DNA of 9,011 nucleotides from Clostridiales bacterium DTU092. GTDB lineage: Bacteria > Bacillota > Clostridia > Caldicoprobacterales > Caldicoprobacteraceae. Shown here piece by piece: positions 1 through 6,543 of this stretch. Both the position numbers and the translations under genes were made by a program. Position 1 is the first letter of the stretch; each line of letters begins with the position of its first letter. The stretch covers positions 1 to 9,011 of the forward strand of contig LFTM01000187.1 in the NCBI GenBank assembly GCA_001513505.1, in the 5' to 3' direction. The notes under the pieces were generated by a model. The model had not been told where the DNA came from and did not search any database. It worked only from the letters and a program-made list of their open reading frames with translations.

Positions 1-1
1 T

Positions 2-2296
2 AACTACAATAAGGAATTATTTGACCGAAGTAAAAATCAAAGTATCTTTACAGTTGAACAATATAATAAAAGCATTGAACAAAGTATATCCGAACTTATA
101 AAAAAAACCAATGGATTGCTTGTTGATGACACTATACTGACATTCAGCGCTAATATTGAAGATTTGTATCATAATACTTCAAAGATGGATGATCTGTTGT
201 ACATAATGAATAATTTAGGAGCAGAACGGCGCATCCTGTTTAAGGAAATTAATTCAATTTATATTTACTATCCCGAAAACAAACTTTTCATATCGGATTT
301 AGGATACTACGATGAAAATGAATTTTACGACAGACAAATAATTGAAATTTTAAAGAATGCCAATGTACCTAAGTTTGGTTATTTATTGATCGGCCGTATA
401 ATCAACTACCCTGAATCCTATACCGGTTCAAATAAATATTTAGGCAATATTCTGACAATAATTAGATCGATACCATTCAGTAATAACGGTGCATTACTAG
501 TACTTGACATAAAAGAAGAGATGTTTTTTACACTGGATAATTCTGAACAACAACTGGCTGACACATTTCTTATTATAGATAAAAACGGCAATGAAATATT
601 CCGCTCTGATCAAGTCAGGAATGAGTACAATAATGCATTGACGGATATCATTGATTCAATCCCTGACACTCATGAATCTGGTTTTATTACAAGCAATTAT
701 AATCCTAACGTAGTAACTTTTTATTCCGGATTAAACAAATTTGGTTTAAGAACCTTAATAATTTCTCCCAATTTTTATGCCTATGCCTTCTTTAATTCTT
801 TAATAAATACGCTAATCGTATTTCTCTCCATATCATGCTTATCATTATTAATTTCATATTACGCTTCCAACAGGTTGTATAATCCTATCAAGTCTTTAGT
901 ATCGTTCATAGCCGGACAAAATAATACAATTGAAATGGCTAACAGCAGAAACGAATTTCATTATATTAAAGACAACTATAGTAGAGTCATAGAACAAAAT
1001 GATGAAATAAAAGAAAAATTATCTGCAAATCTGCCTTTGTTAAGGGAGTTGTTTTTTAAAAATATAATAGAAGGCAAAAATGAAGACATAAAATCTATAG
1101 TTAATAAAGCCGATTTCCTAGGTATAGACATAGGAAAGGCATCAAATTTTACAGTTTACGTTATTCTTATCGACAAAACAATTGAAATGCTGGAGGACAA
1201 TAACCTATTCAGACTACATTACTTTAAAGAAATTTTAAACAGTATTATCAGGAATGAATTAAACCACAAAAATATGGAGATTTTGTATAATTACACGGAG
1301 GACGATACGCTAATTCTTATAAGCTGGAACGATCAATCCAATAGCAATGTCATGGGTATACCAGAAAAAATAAATTCAGCTGTTAAAAAGCATATTAATC
1401 ATAATATCTATATCAGTGTGGGAATTACTGTAAACAAAATATCGGATTTATCGTATTCATATACAACCGCAATAGATGCAATAAACTACATAGGTATAAA
1501 AAACAACAAAAGCAGTATTATATATGCAAATGAAATAGTTCAGCCGGCAAGAACATCAAATCATCCCTTGTTAATGGATGAAAAGCAATTGTTGCTGAGT
1601 ATTTTAAATTGCGACTGTCAAAAAGCCCTTACTATCTTTAATAGACTATTTAATGATATTATAGAACAGGATATATCATATGAATATTTCCAGCAGATTA
1701 TTGTGCAAATAATAAATGACATCCTAAAATTCCTGGAATCAAACGGTATTTCAATTCTTCCAATAGGCTCAAATATCTATAAAGAGGTTCTCAATATAAA
1801 AACTATCAAGAATACAAAAATCTGGTGTCAGCATATATTAAGCAAAATAGTATGTTATATAGAATCCAATAGAACCGATCATCACACAGCGCTGGTTAAT
1901 GATATAATAAACTACATACATCAAAATTATAATAAAAACATAAATTTAGAAACAACGGCAGAGTTTTTCTCCCTTTCCAGACAGCACTTTGGTAAAATTT
2001 TTTATGATATAACAGGCAAGAACTTCAATGATTATCTTAATGAAGTCAGGCTGGATATTTCATTAAAATATTTAAGAGAAACTAATTATTCAGTAAAAAC
2101 TATAGCTGAAAATGTGGGATTTGGCAGTAGCCAATACTATATAAAGCTGTTCAAAGACAAATATGGTATTACACCAGGGAAGTACAGAAAAAAAATAAAT
2201 TGTTTTTGCATTCCTGATGTTAATAATGAAACCATACGCTCTTTTTACGGTAGTACTGACAACTTTATTGGCAAACTTCAAATATCCGATTTATAA
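2..2296 (+). CDS. Membrane-anchored AraC-family transcriptional regulator (5' end cut by the window)
   Basis: The reading frame is open from base 2 with no stop, so the gene starts upstream of the window; the TTG at 116 is only an internal codon. About 764 residues are visible. In visible-residue numbering, 1-260 form a sensor region that is probably extracellular (Cache-like by family, which is inference). A membrane helix follows at about 262-287 (nt 785-863), then a HAMP-like linker containing LYNPIKSL. A central domain lies at about 345-515, with the degenerate GGDEF-like pattern seen in such regulators (ISVGITV, then SYTTAIDAI). The C-terminal AraC DNA-binding domain spans nt 1889-2195; its second helix-turn-helix reads IAENVGFGSSQYYIKLFKD and ends in TPGKYRKK. 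A first membrane helix is expected in the missing N-terminus. The tail of 33 residues after RKK is unusual and follows a run of eight A (see findings). The gene converges on the ABC operon, so its targets are probably upstream, outside the window. Family assignment is sure; the ligand is unknown. Confidence 0.93.
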   Translation, partial: NYNKELFDRSKNQSIFTVEQYNKSIEQSISELIKKTNGLLVDDTILTFSANIEDLYHNTSKMDDLLYIMNNLGAERRILFKEINSIYIYYPENKLFISDLGYYDENEFYDRQIIEILKNANVPKFGYLLIGRIINYPESYTGSNKYLGNILTIIRSIPFSNNGALLVLDIKEEMFFTLDNSEQQLADTFLIIDKNGNEIFRSDQVRNEYNNALTDIIDSIPDTHESGFITSNYNPNVVTFYSGLNKFGLRTLIISPNFYAYAFFNSLINTLIVFLSISCLSLLISYYASNRLYNPIKSLVSFIAGQNNTIEMANSRNEFHYIKDNYSRVIEQNDEIKEKLSANLPLLRELFFKNIIEGKNEDIKSIVNKADFLGIDIGKASNFTVYVILIDKTIEMLEDNNLFRLHYFKEILNSIIRNELNHKNMEILYNYTEDDTLILISWNDQSNSNVMGIPEKINSAVKKHINHNIYISVGITVNKISDLSYSYTTAIDAINYIGIKNNKSSIIYANEIVQPARTSNHPLLMDEKQLLLSILNCDCQKALTIFNRLFNDIIEQDISYEYFQQIIVQIINDILKFLESNGISILPIGSNIYKEVLNIKTIKNTKIWCQHILSKIVCYIESNRTDHHTALVNDIINYIHQNYNKNINLETTAEFFSLSRQHFGKIFYDITGKNFNDYLNEVRLDISLKYLRETNYSVKTIAENVGFGSSQYYIKLFKDKYGITPGKYRKKINCFCIPDVNNETIRSFYGSTDNFIGKLQISDL

Positions 2297-2299
2297 CAC

Positions 2300-2344
2300 A
2301 AAAAAAGATATCAATGGTCAGGTACATACCCTCCCATTGATATC
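2300..2344 (-). terminator. Intrinsic terminator of the amino acid ABC operon
   Basis: The arms GATATCAATGG (2307-2317) and CCATTGATATC (2334-2344) pair perfectly over 11 bp. The 16-nt loop contains a further 3-bp stem (GGT/ACC). Read on the minus strand, the hairpin is followed at once by seven U (2306-2300). It lies about 70 nt past the stop of the ATPase gene and only a few bases from the stop of the convergent regulator. On the plus strand the nearest T-run is about 18 nt beyond the stem, so it suits the minus-strand operon better. Confidence 0.8.
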
Positions 2345-2412
2345 TAATATCTGTACAAATTCTTTTTTTAATAATACATGTATTTAAAATATCTCTGGCT
2401 ATAAACATATTA

Positions 2413-3171
2413 TTACAGTACCTGTTCAAGGAAGCTCCTGGTCCTCTCATTACCGGGATTATGGAAAATTTCCTTGGGACACCCTTCCTCCACTATCTCC
2501 CCGTTATCCATAAAAATCACCCGATCAGCCACCTCTCTGGCAAAGCCCATTTCGTGGGTAACAACCAACATGGTCATCCGGTCTTCTGCCAAATCCCGCA
2601 TGACCTTGAGCACTTCTCCGGTAAGCTCCGGATCCAGAGACGAAGTAGGCTCATCGAATAGCATTATGTCGGGTTTCATAGCCAGAGCTCTTGCTATTGC
2701 CACCCTCTGCTTCTGTCCCCCGGAAAGCTGAGAAGGGTAATTGTCTTTTTTATCTGCCAGCCCTACCCTGCTGAGCAGTCCTTCAGCTATATCAATAGCC
2801 TCTTTCCTATCCATCTTATTGACTACGATGGGAGCTTCAATAACGTTCTCAAGGACAGTTTTATGAGGGAACAGATTGAAGTTTTGAAACACCATCCCAA
2901 GTTTTTTACATATTTCTCTGGCCTGTTTATCGGGTACATAGTGGCTCTTCCCGTCCTCTGTCTCATAAGCAAAAGGCTGGCCTTGAATTATAATATCCCC
3001 ACTGTCGATAACCTCCAGGTGGATAAGACAGCGCAAAAACGTGCTTTTACCCGAACCGGAAGGACCGATAATGGCTATTACTTCACCCTTATCAACTGTC
3101 AACGATATACCCTTTAATACATGCAAATCCCCAAATGATTTATGAATATTTCTGGCTTCAATCATATACAT
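2413..3171 (-). CDS. Polar amino acid ABC transporter, ATP-binding protein
   Basis: This 252-residue protein is the cytoplasmic ATPase that powers the adjacent importer. All motifs are intact: Walker A GPSGSGKST (36-44), Q-loop Gln96 in VFQNFNLFPH, ABC signature LSGGQ (149-153), Walker B LFDEP with Asp173/Glu174, and switch His206 in VVTHEMGFAR. The length and the sequence around each motif match the GlnQ/HisP branch for polar amino acids. I chose the ATG at 3171 (MYMIEARN) because an AGGAG sits 10 nt upstream; the ATG at 3165 is possible but lies 16 nt from it, and the upstream in-frame extension overlaps the permease gene. The start is 13 nt beyond the permease stop, so the two are almost certainly cotranscribed. 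It is the last gene of the operon, before the hairpin at 2344-2300. The function is secure; the substrate is not readable from the ATPase. Confidence 0.96.
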   Translation of the reverse strand: MYMIEARNIHKSFGDLHVLKGISLTVDKGEVIAIIGPSGSGKSTFLRCLIHLEVIDSGDIIIQGQPFAYETEDGKSHYVPDKQAREICKKLGMVFQNFNLFPHKTVLENVIEAPIVVNKMDRKEAIDIAEGLLSRVGLADKKDNYPSQLSGGQKQRVAIARALAMKPDIMLFDEPTSSLDPELTGEVLKVMRDLAEDRMTMLVVTHEMGFAREVADRVIFMDNGEIVEEGCPKEIFHNPGNERTRSFLEQVL

Positions 3172-3181
3172 ATGTCTCAAA

Positions 3182-3186
3182 CTCCT
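3182..3186 (-). promoter_or_regulatory. Ribosome binding site of the ATPase gene, overlapping the permease stop
   Basis: On the minus strand AGGAG (3186-3182) overlaps the permease stop codon TAG (3187-3185). It lies 10 nt before the ATG at 3171, which decides that start over the longer open frame. The arrangement favours coupled translation of permease and ATPase. Confidence 0.7.
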
Positions 3187-3862
3187 ATCCGTAAACCGAA
3201 AATCGTTTTTCCAGATTATCAAAAACTTTGGTCAGAATAAATGTCATGGCCAGATAAAATACTGCAGCCACAATAAAAGGTGATGTCACCGCATCCCTGG
3301 ATACCGCAATTTTGGTTGCCCTTAAAAGCTCCCCCAGCCCGATGGCATAGACCAAAGCCGTGTCTTTAACAAGGGTAATGGCTTCATTACTGACGGGAGG
3401 CAGTACCCTCCTTACTGTCTGTGGAAGAATAATCCTCCACATAGTCTGCCAGTAAGTAAATCCAAGCACCTTAGCCCCTTCATACTGCCCTTTATCAATG
3501 GATTGTATACCGGCCCTGAATATTTCAGCCAGGTAAGCAGCATGGTTAAGGACAAAGGCAATACATGCCGCCGGAAAACTGTCCAGAATTATACCAAAAT
3601 TGGGTAATCCGTAGTATACGAAAAAAACCTGAAGCAGAAGGGGAGTACCACGCAGCAGCCATATATATGTGCCAACAGCGCCGCTAAGTAACCTGTACTT
3701 GGAGATACGGGCCAATGCCAGAAGTACTCCCAGCGGTATTGACAGTATAATGGTGATAAAAAATAGCTTTAGGGTAACTACCGTCCCCTCCAGCATAGGG
3801 ACGATGATCCTGGATATATAGTCCGCAGTAGGGACAATAACATCAGAAAATAGTTCCTGCAT
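3185..3862 (-). CDS. Polar amino acid ABC transporter, permease protein
   Basis: This 225-residue integral membrane protein of the HisM/GlnP type forms the channel of the importer. Several hydrophobic segments are visible, the first at about 27-50. The family block RGTPLLLQ is at 71-78. The cytoplasmic EAA loop that docks on the ATPase runs from about residue 126 (QYEGAKVLGF) to ILPQ at 145-148, with the conserved NHAAYLAEIFRAGI just before it. I chose the ATG at 3862 (MQELFSD) because GGGAGAG lies 5 nt upstream; a GTG at 3919 in frame would add 19 residues but has no better site. A gap of 96 nt separates it from the binding-protein gene. That gap holds a TATAAT on the minus strand (3884-3879) without a convincing -35 and no clear hairpin. 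One permease gene is present, so the channel is probably a homodimer. Confidence 0.96.
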   Translation of the reverse strand: MQELFSDVIVPTADYISRIIVPMLEGTVVTLKLFFITIILSIPLGVLLALARISKYRLLSGAVGTYIWLLRGTPLLLQVFFVYYGLPNFGIILDSFPAACIAFVLNHAAYLAEIFRAGIQSIDKGQYEGAKVLGFTYWQTMWRIILPQTVRRVLPPVSNEAITLVKDTALVYAIGLGELLRATKIAVSRDAVTSPFIVAAVFYLAMTFILTKVFDNLEKRFSVYG

Positions 3863-3958
3863 TTCCACTCTCCCGTATATTATAAAAAATGTAGATCCTG
3901 CTTTGACCCCTGATATCACACGCTAAAACCGTACTTATACCTGTGCTGTTTTGTAATA

Positions 3959-4768
3959 CTACTTAAGTATAATATCTTCACCAAACCATTCCTTAGAGAT
4001 TTCTGCCATTGTCCCGTCTTCCTTCATCTCGTCCAGCACTTCATTCAAAGCATCAAGTAACTGTTTATCCTCCAGTCTGAGGCCAACCCCGTACTCTTCT
4101 TCTCCGAAGTTATCCTCTAAAACCTTATAACCGCCATCTCTCTTGGCAATATAGTATTTGCCCAGAATCTCATCAACCACCAATGCTGCAATCCTGCCGT
4201 TTTCCAGATCGAGAAACGCCTCAAGATAGTCAGGATAAAGCACTAACTCCTCCAATGAATCATAAACATCTTTGTCATTTTCAACAGCCTCTGCACCGCT
4301 GCTGTCCAGTTGTGCCCCTACCTTTTTCCCGGCAAGATCAGCCTTCGACTTTATGTCGGAACCTTCAAGCACAACGATAATCTGGGTATTTGCAAGATAA
4401 GGCTTTGTAAAAGCCATGTTTTTCTTTCTTTCCTCAGTTATGGTAAGACCGTTCCATATCAGATCAATCTTCTTATTTTTTAGCTCTAATTCTTTACTGT
4501 TCCAGTCAATAGGTCTGAACTCTGCTTCTACACCTAACCTCTTGGCAGCTTCCCTGGCCAGGTCGATATCAAAACCTACGATTTCACCTGACTCATCCCT
4601 GAAGCCCATAGGTGGAAAGGAATCGTCCAGTCCTACTACGATTTTACCAGCTTTTTTTACGGCTTCCAATGATTCATCTTTGCCTGTCTGTTGTGCTCCT
4701 GAACATGCAGACAGCAAAATACCTGCCATCATTACAACGACTAATAGAAATACTAAATTTCTCTTCAT
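3959..4768 (-). CDS. Amino acid ABC transporter, substrate-binding lipoprotein
   Basis: This 269-residue extracytoplasmic receptor captures an amino acid and delivers it to the permease. The N-terminus is a lipoprotein signal: MKRN, a hydrophobic stretch, then the lipobox LLSAC with Cys22 as the lipidated residue. The mature part is the family 3 solute-binding fold: KIVVGLDDSFPPMGF (42-56), GFDIDLA (65-71), then NGLTITEER (106-114) whose Arg114 would hold the ligand carboxylate. FTKPY follows at 120-124, and Asp199 in ALVVDE would hold the amino group (both ligand roles are by analogy with the lysine/arginine/ornithine and glutamine binding proteins). The ATG at 4768 is chosen because GGAGG lies 7 nt upstream; the upstream ATG at 4786 would place that site inside the gene. 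It is the first gene of the operon, under the promoter at 4837-4809, with an untranslated leader of about 34 nt. The substrate (basic, polar or sulfur amino acid) cannot be fixed. Confidence 0.95.
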   Translation of the reverse strand: MKRNLVFLLVVVMMAGILLSACSGAQQTGKDESLEAVKKAGKIVVGLDDSFPPMGFRDESGEIVGFDIDLAREAAKRLGVEAEFRPIDWNSKELELKNKKIDLIWNGLTITEERKKNMAFTKPYLANTQIIVVLEGSDIKSKADLAGKKVGAQLDSSGAEAVENDKDVYDSLEELVLYPDYLEAFLDLENGRIAALVVDEILGKYYIAKRDGGYKVLEDNFGEEEYGVGLRLEDKQLLDALNEVLDEMKEDGTMAEISKEWFGEDIILK

Positions 4769-4775
4769 TTCAATT

Positions 4776-4780
4776 CCTCC
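4776..4780 (-). promoter_or_regulatory. Ribosome binding site that sets the start of the binding-protein gene
   Basis: GGAGG on the minus strand lies 7 nt before the ATG at 4768. It falls inside the longer reading frame that begins at ATG 4786, so the shorter start, which also gives a normal lipoprotein signal, is the real one. Confidence 0.85.
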
Positions 4781-4802
4781 ATTCATGTCTAATGTAGAAA
4801 CA

Positions 4803-4824
4803 CATAATATTATACTTTATTATG
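4803..4824. repeat. Inverted repeat overlapping the -10 of the ABC operon (candidate operator)
   Basis: CATAATA (4803-4809) and TATTATG (4818-4824) are perfect complements separated by 8 bp. They bracket the -10 of the ABC promoter and the probable transcription start. The placement is that of a repressor site. The half-sites are AT-rich, so chance is a real alternative, and I cannot assign a regulator. Confidence 0.35.
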
Positions 4825-4837
4825 TTAAATTAGTAAA
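4809..4837 (-). promoter_or_regulatory. Sigma-A promoter of the amino acid ABC operon
   Basis: On the minus strand the -10 is a perfect TATAAT (4814-4809). A TTTACT -35 (4837-4832, four of six consensus bases) lies exactly 17 bp upstream. Transcription would begin near 4802, leaving a leader of about 34 nt before the ATG at 4768, too short for a riboswitch. Control is therefore more likely by a repressor at the promoter, and an inverted repeat overlaps the -10. Confidence 0.7.
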
Positions 4838-5020
4838 GTATTAAATTTAAAATTTGAAAATATTATTTTTGCCACTGGTGCTTCAAGGTGGATTCTATAA
4901 TATTCTTCATGCCTAGTCGGAATTATGTTGAAGATAATTTTCTGCAAATAATGGAATAATATAATCAATATAAATAAATATGATACATTCTTAATAGGTT
5001 GCAATATGCTTTGTAAATAA

Positions 5021-5038
5021 TGCTTTTCAACAAAAGCA
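5021..5038. repeat. Perfect 7-bp hairpin in the intergenic region
   Basis: TGCTTTT (5021-5027) and AAAAGCA (5032-5038) pair across a 4-nt loop, CAAC. No T-run follows on either strand, so it is not a standard terminator. It could be a regulatory or structural element, or chance in AT-rich DNA. Confidence 0.35.
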
Positions 5039-5187
5039 GACCATTTCAAATATAATCATACTTTGATACACTGTTCAGACAACAAATGATACGAAATATG
5101 GCAGTAATAAACCAAATAGATTGATCGGGAATAAAATACACCAATAAAGCCAAAATATATGTAAACTGTGAAAAATACCGGTAATTC

Positions 5188-5254
5188 CATATTCATGCAG
5201 TTCACATTAAAAATAAATTTATAGCTGTACTGCTTGTGAAATAATCGGAATATG
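5188..5254. repeat. Bipartite inverted repeat upstream of the DUF421 gene
   Basis: Two pairs of complementary blocks are nested in register: CATATTC (5188-5194) with GAATATG (5248-5254), and TTCACA (5201-5206) with TGTGAA (5235-5240). The internal loop is 6 nt on one side and 7 on the other, and the apical segment is 28 nt. A second TGTGAA occurs at 5167-5172. It ends about 58 bases before the DUF421 start, so it could be a leader structure or a paired operator. Confidence 0.4.
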
Positions 5255-5293
5255 AAAATATAAAAGCTTCACAGAAGAGTAATTATATGCAGT

Positions 5294-5302
5294 AAGGGTG
5301 AG
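5294..5302 (+). promoter_or_regulatory. Ribosome binding site of the DUF421 gene
   Basis: AAGGGTGAG lies 10 nt before the ATG at 5313 and resembles the longer anti-16S match AAGGAGGTGA. The in-frame GTG at 5298 falls within this site, so the ATG is the better start. A near-identical AAAGGGTGAG precedes the acyltransferase gene at 6529-6538. Confidence 0.6.
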
Positions 5303-5312
5303 TCCTGGAAGT

Positions 5313-5999
5313 ATGTTAAACACGTTTTTTAGAGCTTTGATCCTGTACATAGTTGTAGTTGTCGGCATGAGGATTATGGGTAAAAGGCAGGTGGGTGAGT
5401 TGCAGCCCTTCGAGCTGGTGATCACACTGATGATTGCCGAGGTGGCCTCGGTACCCATGCAGGCGGCAGGAATACCTCTCATAAATGGTCTTGTTCCGGC
5501 ATTTACACTGCTTTTGGCACAAGTACTGTTATCGTATATTACCTTAAAAAGCGGCAGGGCAAGGGCAATTATCTGCGGTACTCCCAGTATTGTGATCCGA
5601 AACGGAAAAATTGTACAAAAAGAGCTTGCACGTCTAAGATTCAACGTTAACGATCTTTTGGAACAGCTTCGTACAAACAATATAGTTAATGTATCCGATG
5701 TAGAGTTTGCCATTCTTGAAACCAACGGACAGCTGACGGTTATACCCAAATCACAAAAAAGGCCGGTAACACCTGAAGATCTAAAGCTCACCACACGATA
5801 TGAAGGACTTCCTTACAATTTGATCATGGACGGTCGTATCCAGCATAAAAATCTCTCCGAAGCCGGTTTGGATATTGATTGGCTTATGCAGCAGCTGAAA
5901 ATCAAAGGATTAAAACCCCGTGACATATTCTATGCCTATCTGGATAGCCAAAGAAATCTCCAGATAGAGATAAAGGATAAAAGGGGGGAATACTCTTGA
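5313..5999 (+). CDS. DUF421 (YetF-like) membrane protein
   Basis: This 228-residue protein belongs to the DUF421/YetF family, whose molecular role is not established. It has about three membrane helices (roughly 4-19, 33-54, 58-79). Between the first two lies the family signature GMRIMGKRQVGELQPFELV (18-36). The soluble part shows the family blocks CGTPSIVIRNGKI (88-100), RLRFNVNDLLEQLR (107-120) and EFAILETNGQLTVIPK (131-146). A further small domain follows to residue 228 (LPYNLIMDGRI, then IFYAYLD), as in the full-length YetF type. The ATG at 5313 is chosen on its ribosome binding site and because it begins directly at the first helix. The stop overlaps the start of the DUF4363 gene, so the two are coupled. 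The family assignment is firm; the function is unknown. Confidence 0.92.
   Translation: MLNTFFRALILYIVVVVGMRIMGKRQVGELQPFELVITLMIAEVASVPMQAAGIPLINGLVPAFTLLLAQVLLSYITLKSGRARAIICGTPSIVIRNGKIVQKELARLRFNVNDLLEQLRTNNIVNVSDVEFAILETNGQLTVIPKSQKRPVTPEDLKLTTRYEGLPYNLIMDGRIQHKNLSEAGLDIDWLMQQLKIKGLKPRDIFYAYLDSQRNLQIEIKDKRGEYS
5983..5988 (+). promoter_or_regulatory. Ribosome binding site supporting the TTG start of the DUF4363 gene
   Basis: A run of six G lies 7 nt before the TTG at 5996. The next in-frame ATG (6005) would be 16 nt away. The TTG overlaps the DUF421 stop as TTGA, the classic layout for translational coupling. Confidence 0.6.
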
Positions 6000-6376
6000 A
6001 AACGATGATATTCATGATAATATCCGTGATCATCTTTGTAAGTTTTGCTTTCTGGGCACAATATAAGCTTGAAAACTCAGCCATCAGTTTGGGACAGCAC
6101 CTAAATCAGCTGGAACTGGCAATTAAAAACGATAACTGGAGTTTAGCCGACGACCAGATAAAAGACATTACCCGGGTATGGAACAAAAATAGAAACATGT
6201 GGCAGATGCTTATCGACCATGAAGAGGTTGATAATATAGACTCAACCCTGGCAAGGGTAAAACAGCTGGTGGAACTACAGGAAAAAACCGACTCCCTGGC
6301 GGAAATTGCTGCGCTCAAGCTCTTTATCCTCCACATTCCTGAAAAAGAAGCTTTAAACATTGTTAATATTATTTAA
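5996..6376 (+). CDS. DUF4363 family membrane-anchored protein
   Basis: This 126-residue protein begins with a single hydrophobic anchor (residues about 4-21, IFMIISVIIFVSFAFWA). A mainly helical soluble region follows, with heptad-like spacing, for example HLNQLELAIKNDNWSLADDQI. Length and pattern fit DUF4363, a small family that often sits beside DUF421 genes in Clostridia (established association; function unknown). By topology the helical part is probably outside the cell, since few charged residues precede the anchor; this is inference. The start is taken as TTG 5996, overlapping the DUF421 stop by 4 bases (TTGA) and 7 nt behind a run of six G. ATG 6005 is the alternative and would lose only three residues. 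A hairpin terminator follows about 20 nt after the stop, so the operon is just these two genes. Confidence 0.85.
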   Translation: MKTMIFMIISVIIFVSFAFWAQYKLENSAISLGQHLNQLELAIKNDNWSLADDQIKDITRVWNKNRNMWQMLIDHEEVDNIDSTLARVKQLVELQEKTDSLAEIAALKLFILHIPEKEALNIVNII

Positions 6377-6395
6377 CGAAAATATTTCTGAATTT

Positions 6396-6420
6396 AGGAT
6401 TACAGCCGGTAATCTTTTCT
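6396..6420 (+). terminator. Intrinsic terminator after the DUF421-DUF4363 operon
   Basis: GATTAC (6398-6403) pairs with GTAATC (6409-6414) across a 5-nt loop, AGCCG. The stem extends by one G-T wobble and one A-T pair to 8 bp. TTTTCT follows the stem directly. The stem is short and AT-rich, so termination may be partial. Confidence 0.55.
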
Positions 6421-6430
6421 CAAAATTTCC

Positions 6431-6451
6431 AAAAAAATTAAAAAATTTTTT
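6431..6451. other. A-tract segment upstream of the acyltransferase promoter
   Basis: A run of seven A is followed by TT and then AAAAAATTTTTT (6440-6451). Phased A-tracts of this kind bend DNA and can act as an UP element. It lies 34 bp upstream of the TATAAT at 6485, which is a suitable place to assist a promoter with a weak -35. The role is inference. Confidence 0.35.
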
Positions 6452-6484
6452 GATTTACGGAAAACTTATGAAATCAAATAAGGG

Positions 6485-6490
6485 TATAAT
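6485..6490 (+). promoter_or_regulatory. Probable -10 of the acyltransferase gene
   Basis: A perfect TATAAT lies 54 bp before the GTG start, in the gap after the preceding terminator. No good -35 is found at 16-18 bp spacing (the 17-bp position reads AAACTT), so upstream A-tracts or an activator may compensate. Transcription would start near 6497. Confidence 0.5.
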
Positions 6491-6543
6491 ATATGTATAC
6501 ACATCCGGCGGAACCTGACCGTTAAATGAAAGGGTGAGTTTCA

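Larger units (their letters stand above)
4838..5312. other. Long AT-rich region without a recognisable gene
   Basis: About 475 bases separate the divergent ABC operon and the DUF421 gene. I see no RNA gene, CRISPR or convincing protein gene here. It contains a 33-codon plus-strand open stretch without a plausible start (4858-4956), a 7-bp hairpin at 5021-5038, and a bipartite inverted repeat at 5188-5254. A TATAAT at 5051-5056 and a TATAAA at 5259-5264 have only weak -35 partners, so the promoter of the DUF421 gene is not located with confidence. Confidence 0.6.

Noticed and set aside
3863..3958. An internal promoter or attenuator hairpin between the binding-protein and permease genes
   Set aside because: The TATAAT at 3884-3879 has GTCAAA at the -35 position, and only 3-4 bp stems could be drawn.
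4416..4844. A 142-codon plus-strand frame across the binding-protein gene
   Set aside because: It is antisense to a complete lipoprotein gene and extends over that gene's promoter; no ribosome site or family similarity.
4845..4870. A CodY-like box near the ABC promoter
   Set aside because: Only the GAAAAT half fits; I count about six mismatches to the consensus AATTTTCWGAAAATT.
4825..5049. A 74-codon minus-strand frame in the intergenic region
   Set aside because: It ends inside the ABC promoter, has no ribosome binding site at its ATG, and its low-complexity Ile/Phe-rich product is typical of AT-rich non-coding DNA.
5219..5794. A 191-codon open frame on the minus strand across the DUF421 gene
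   Set aside because: It lies antisense to a gene with clear family motifs, its product resembles nothing known, and it is Ser/Cys/Arg-rich as expected for a frame shadow.
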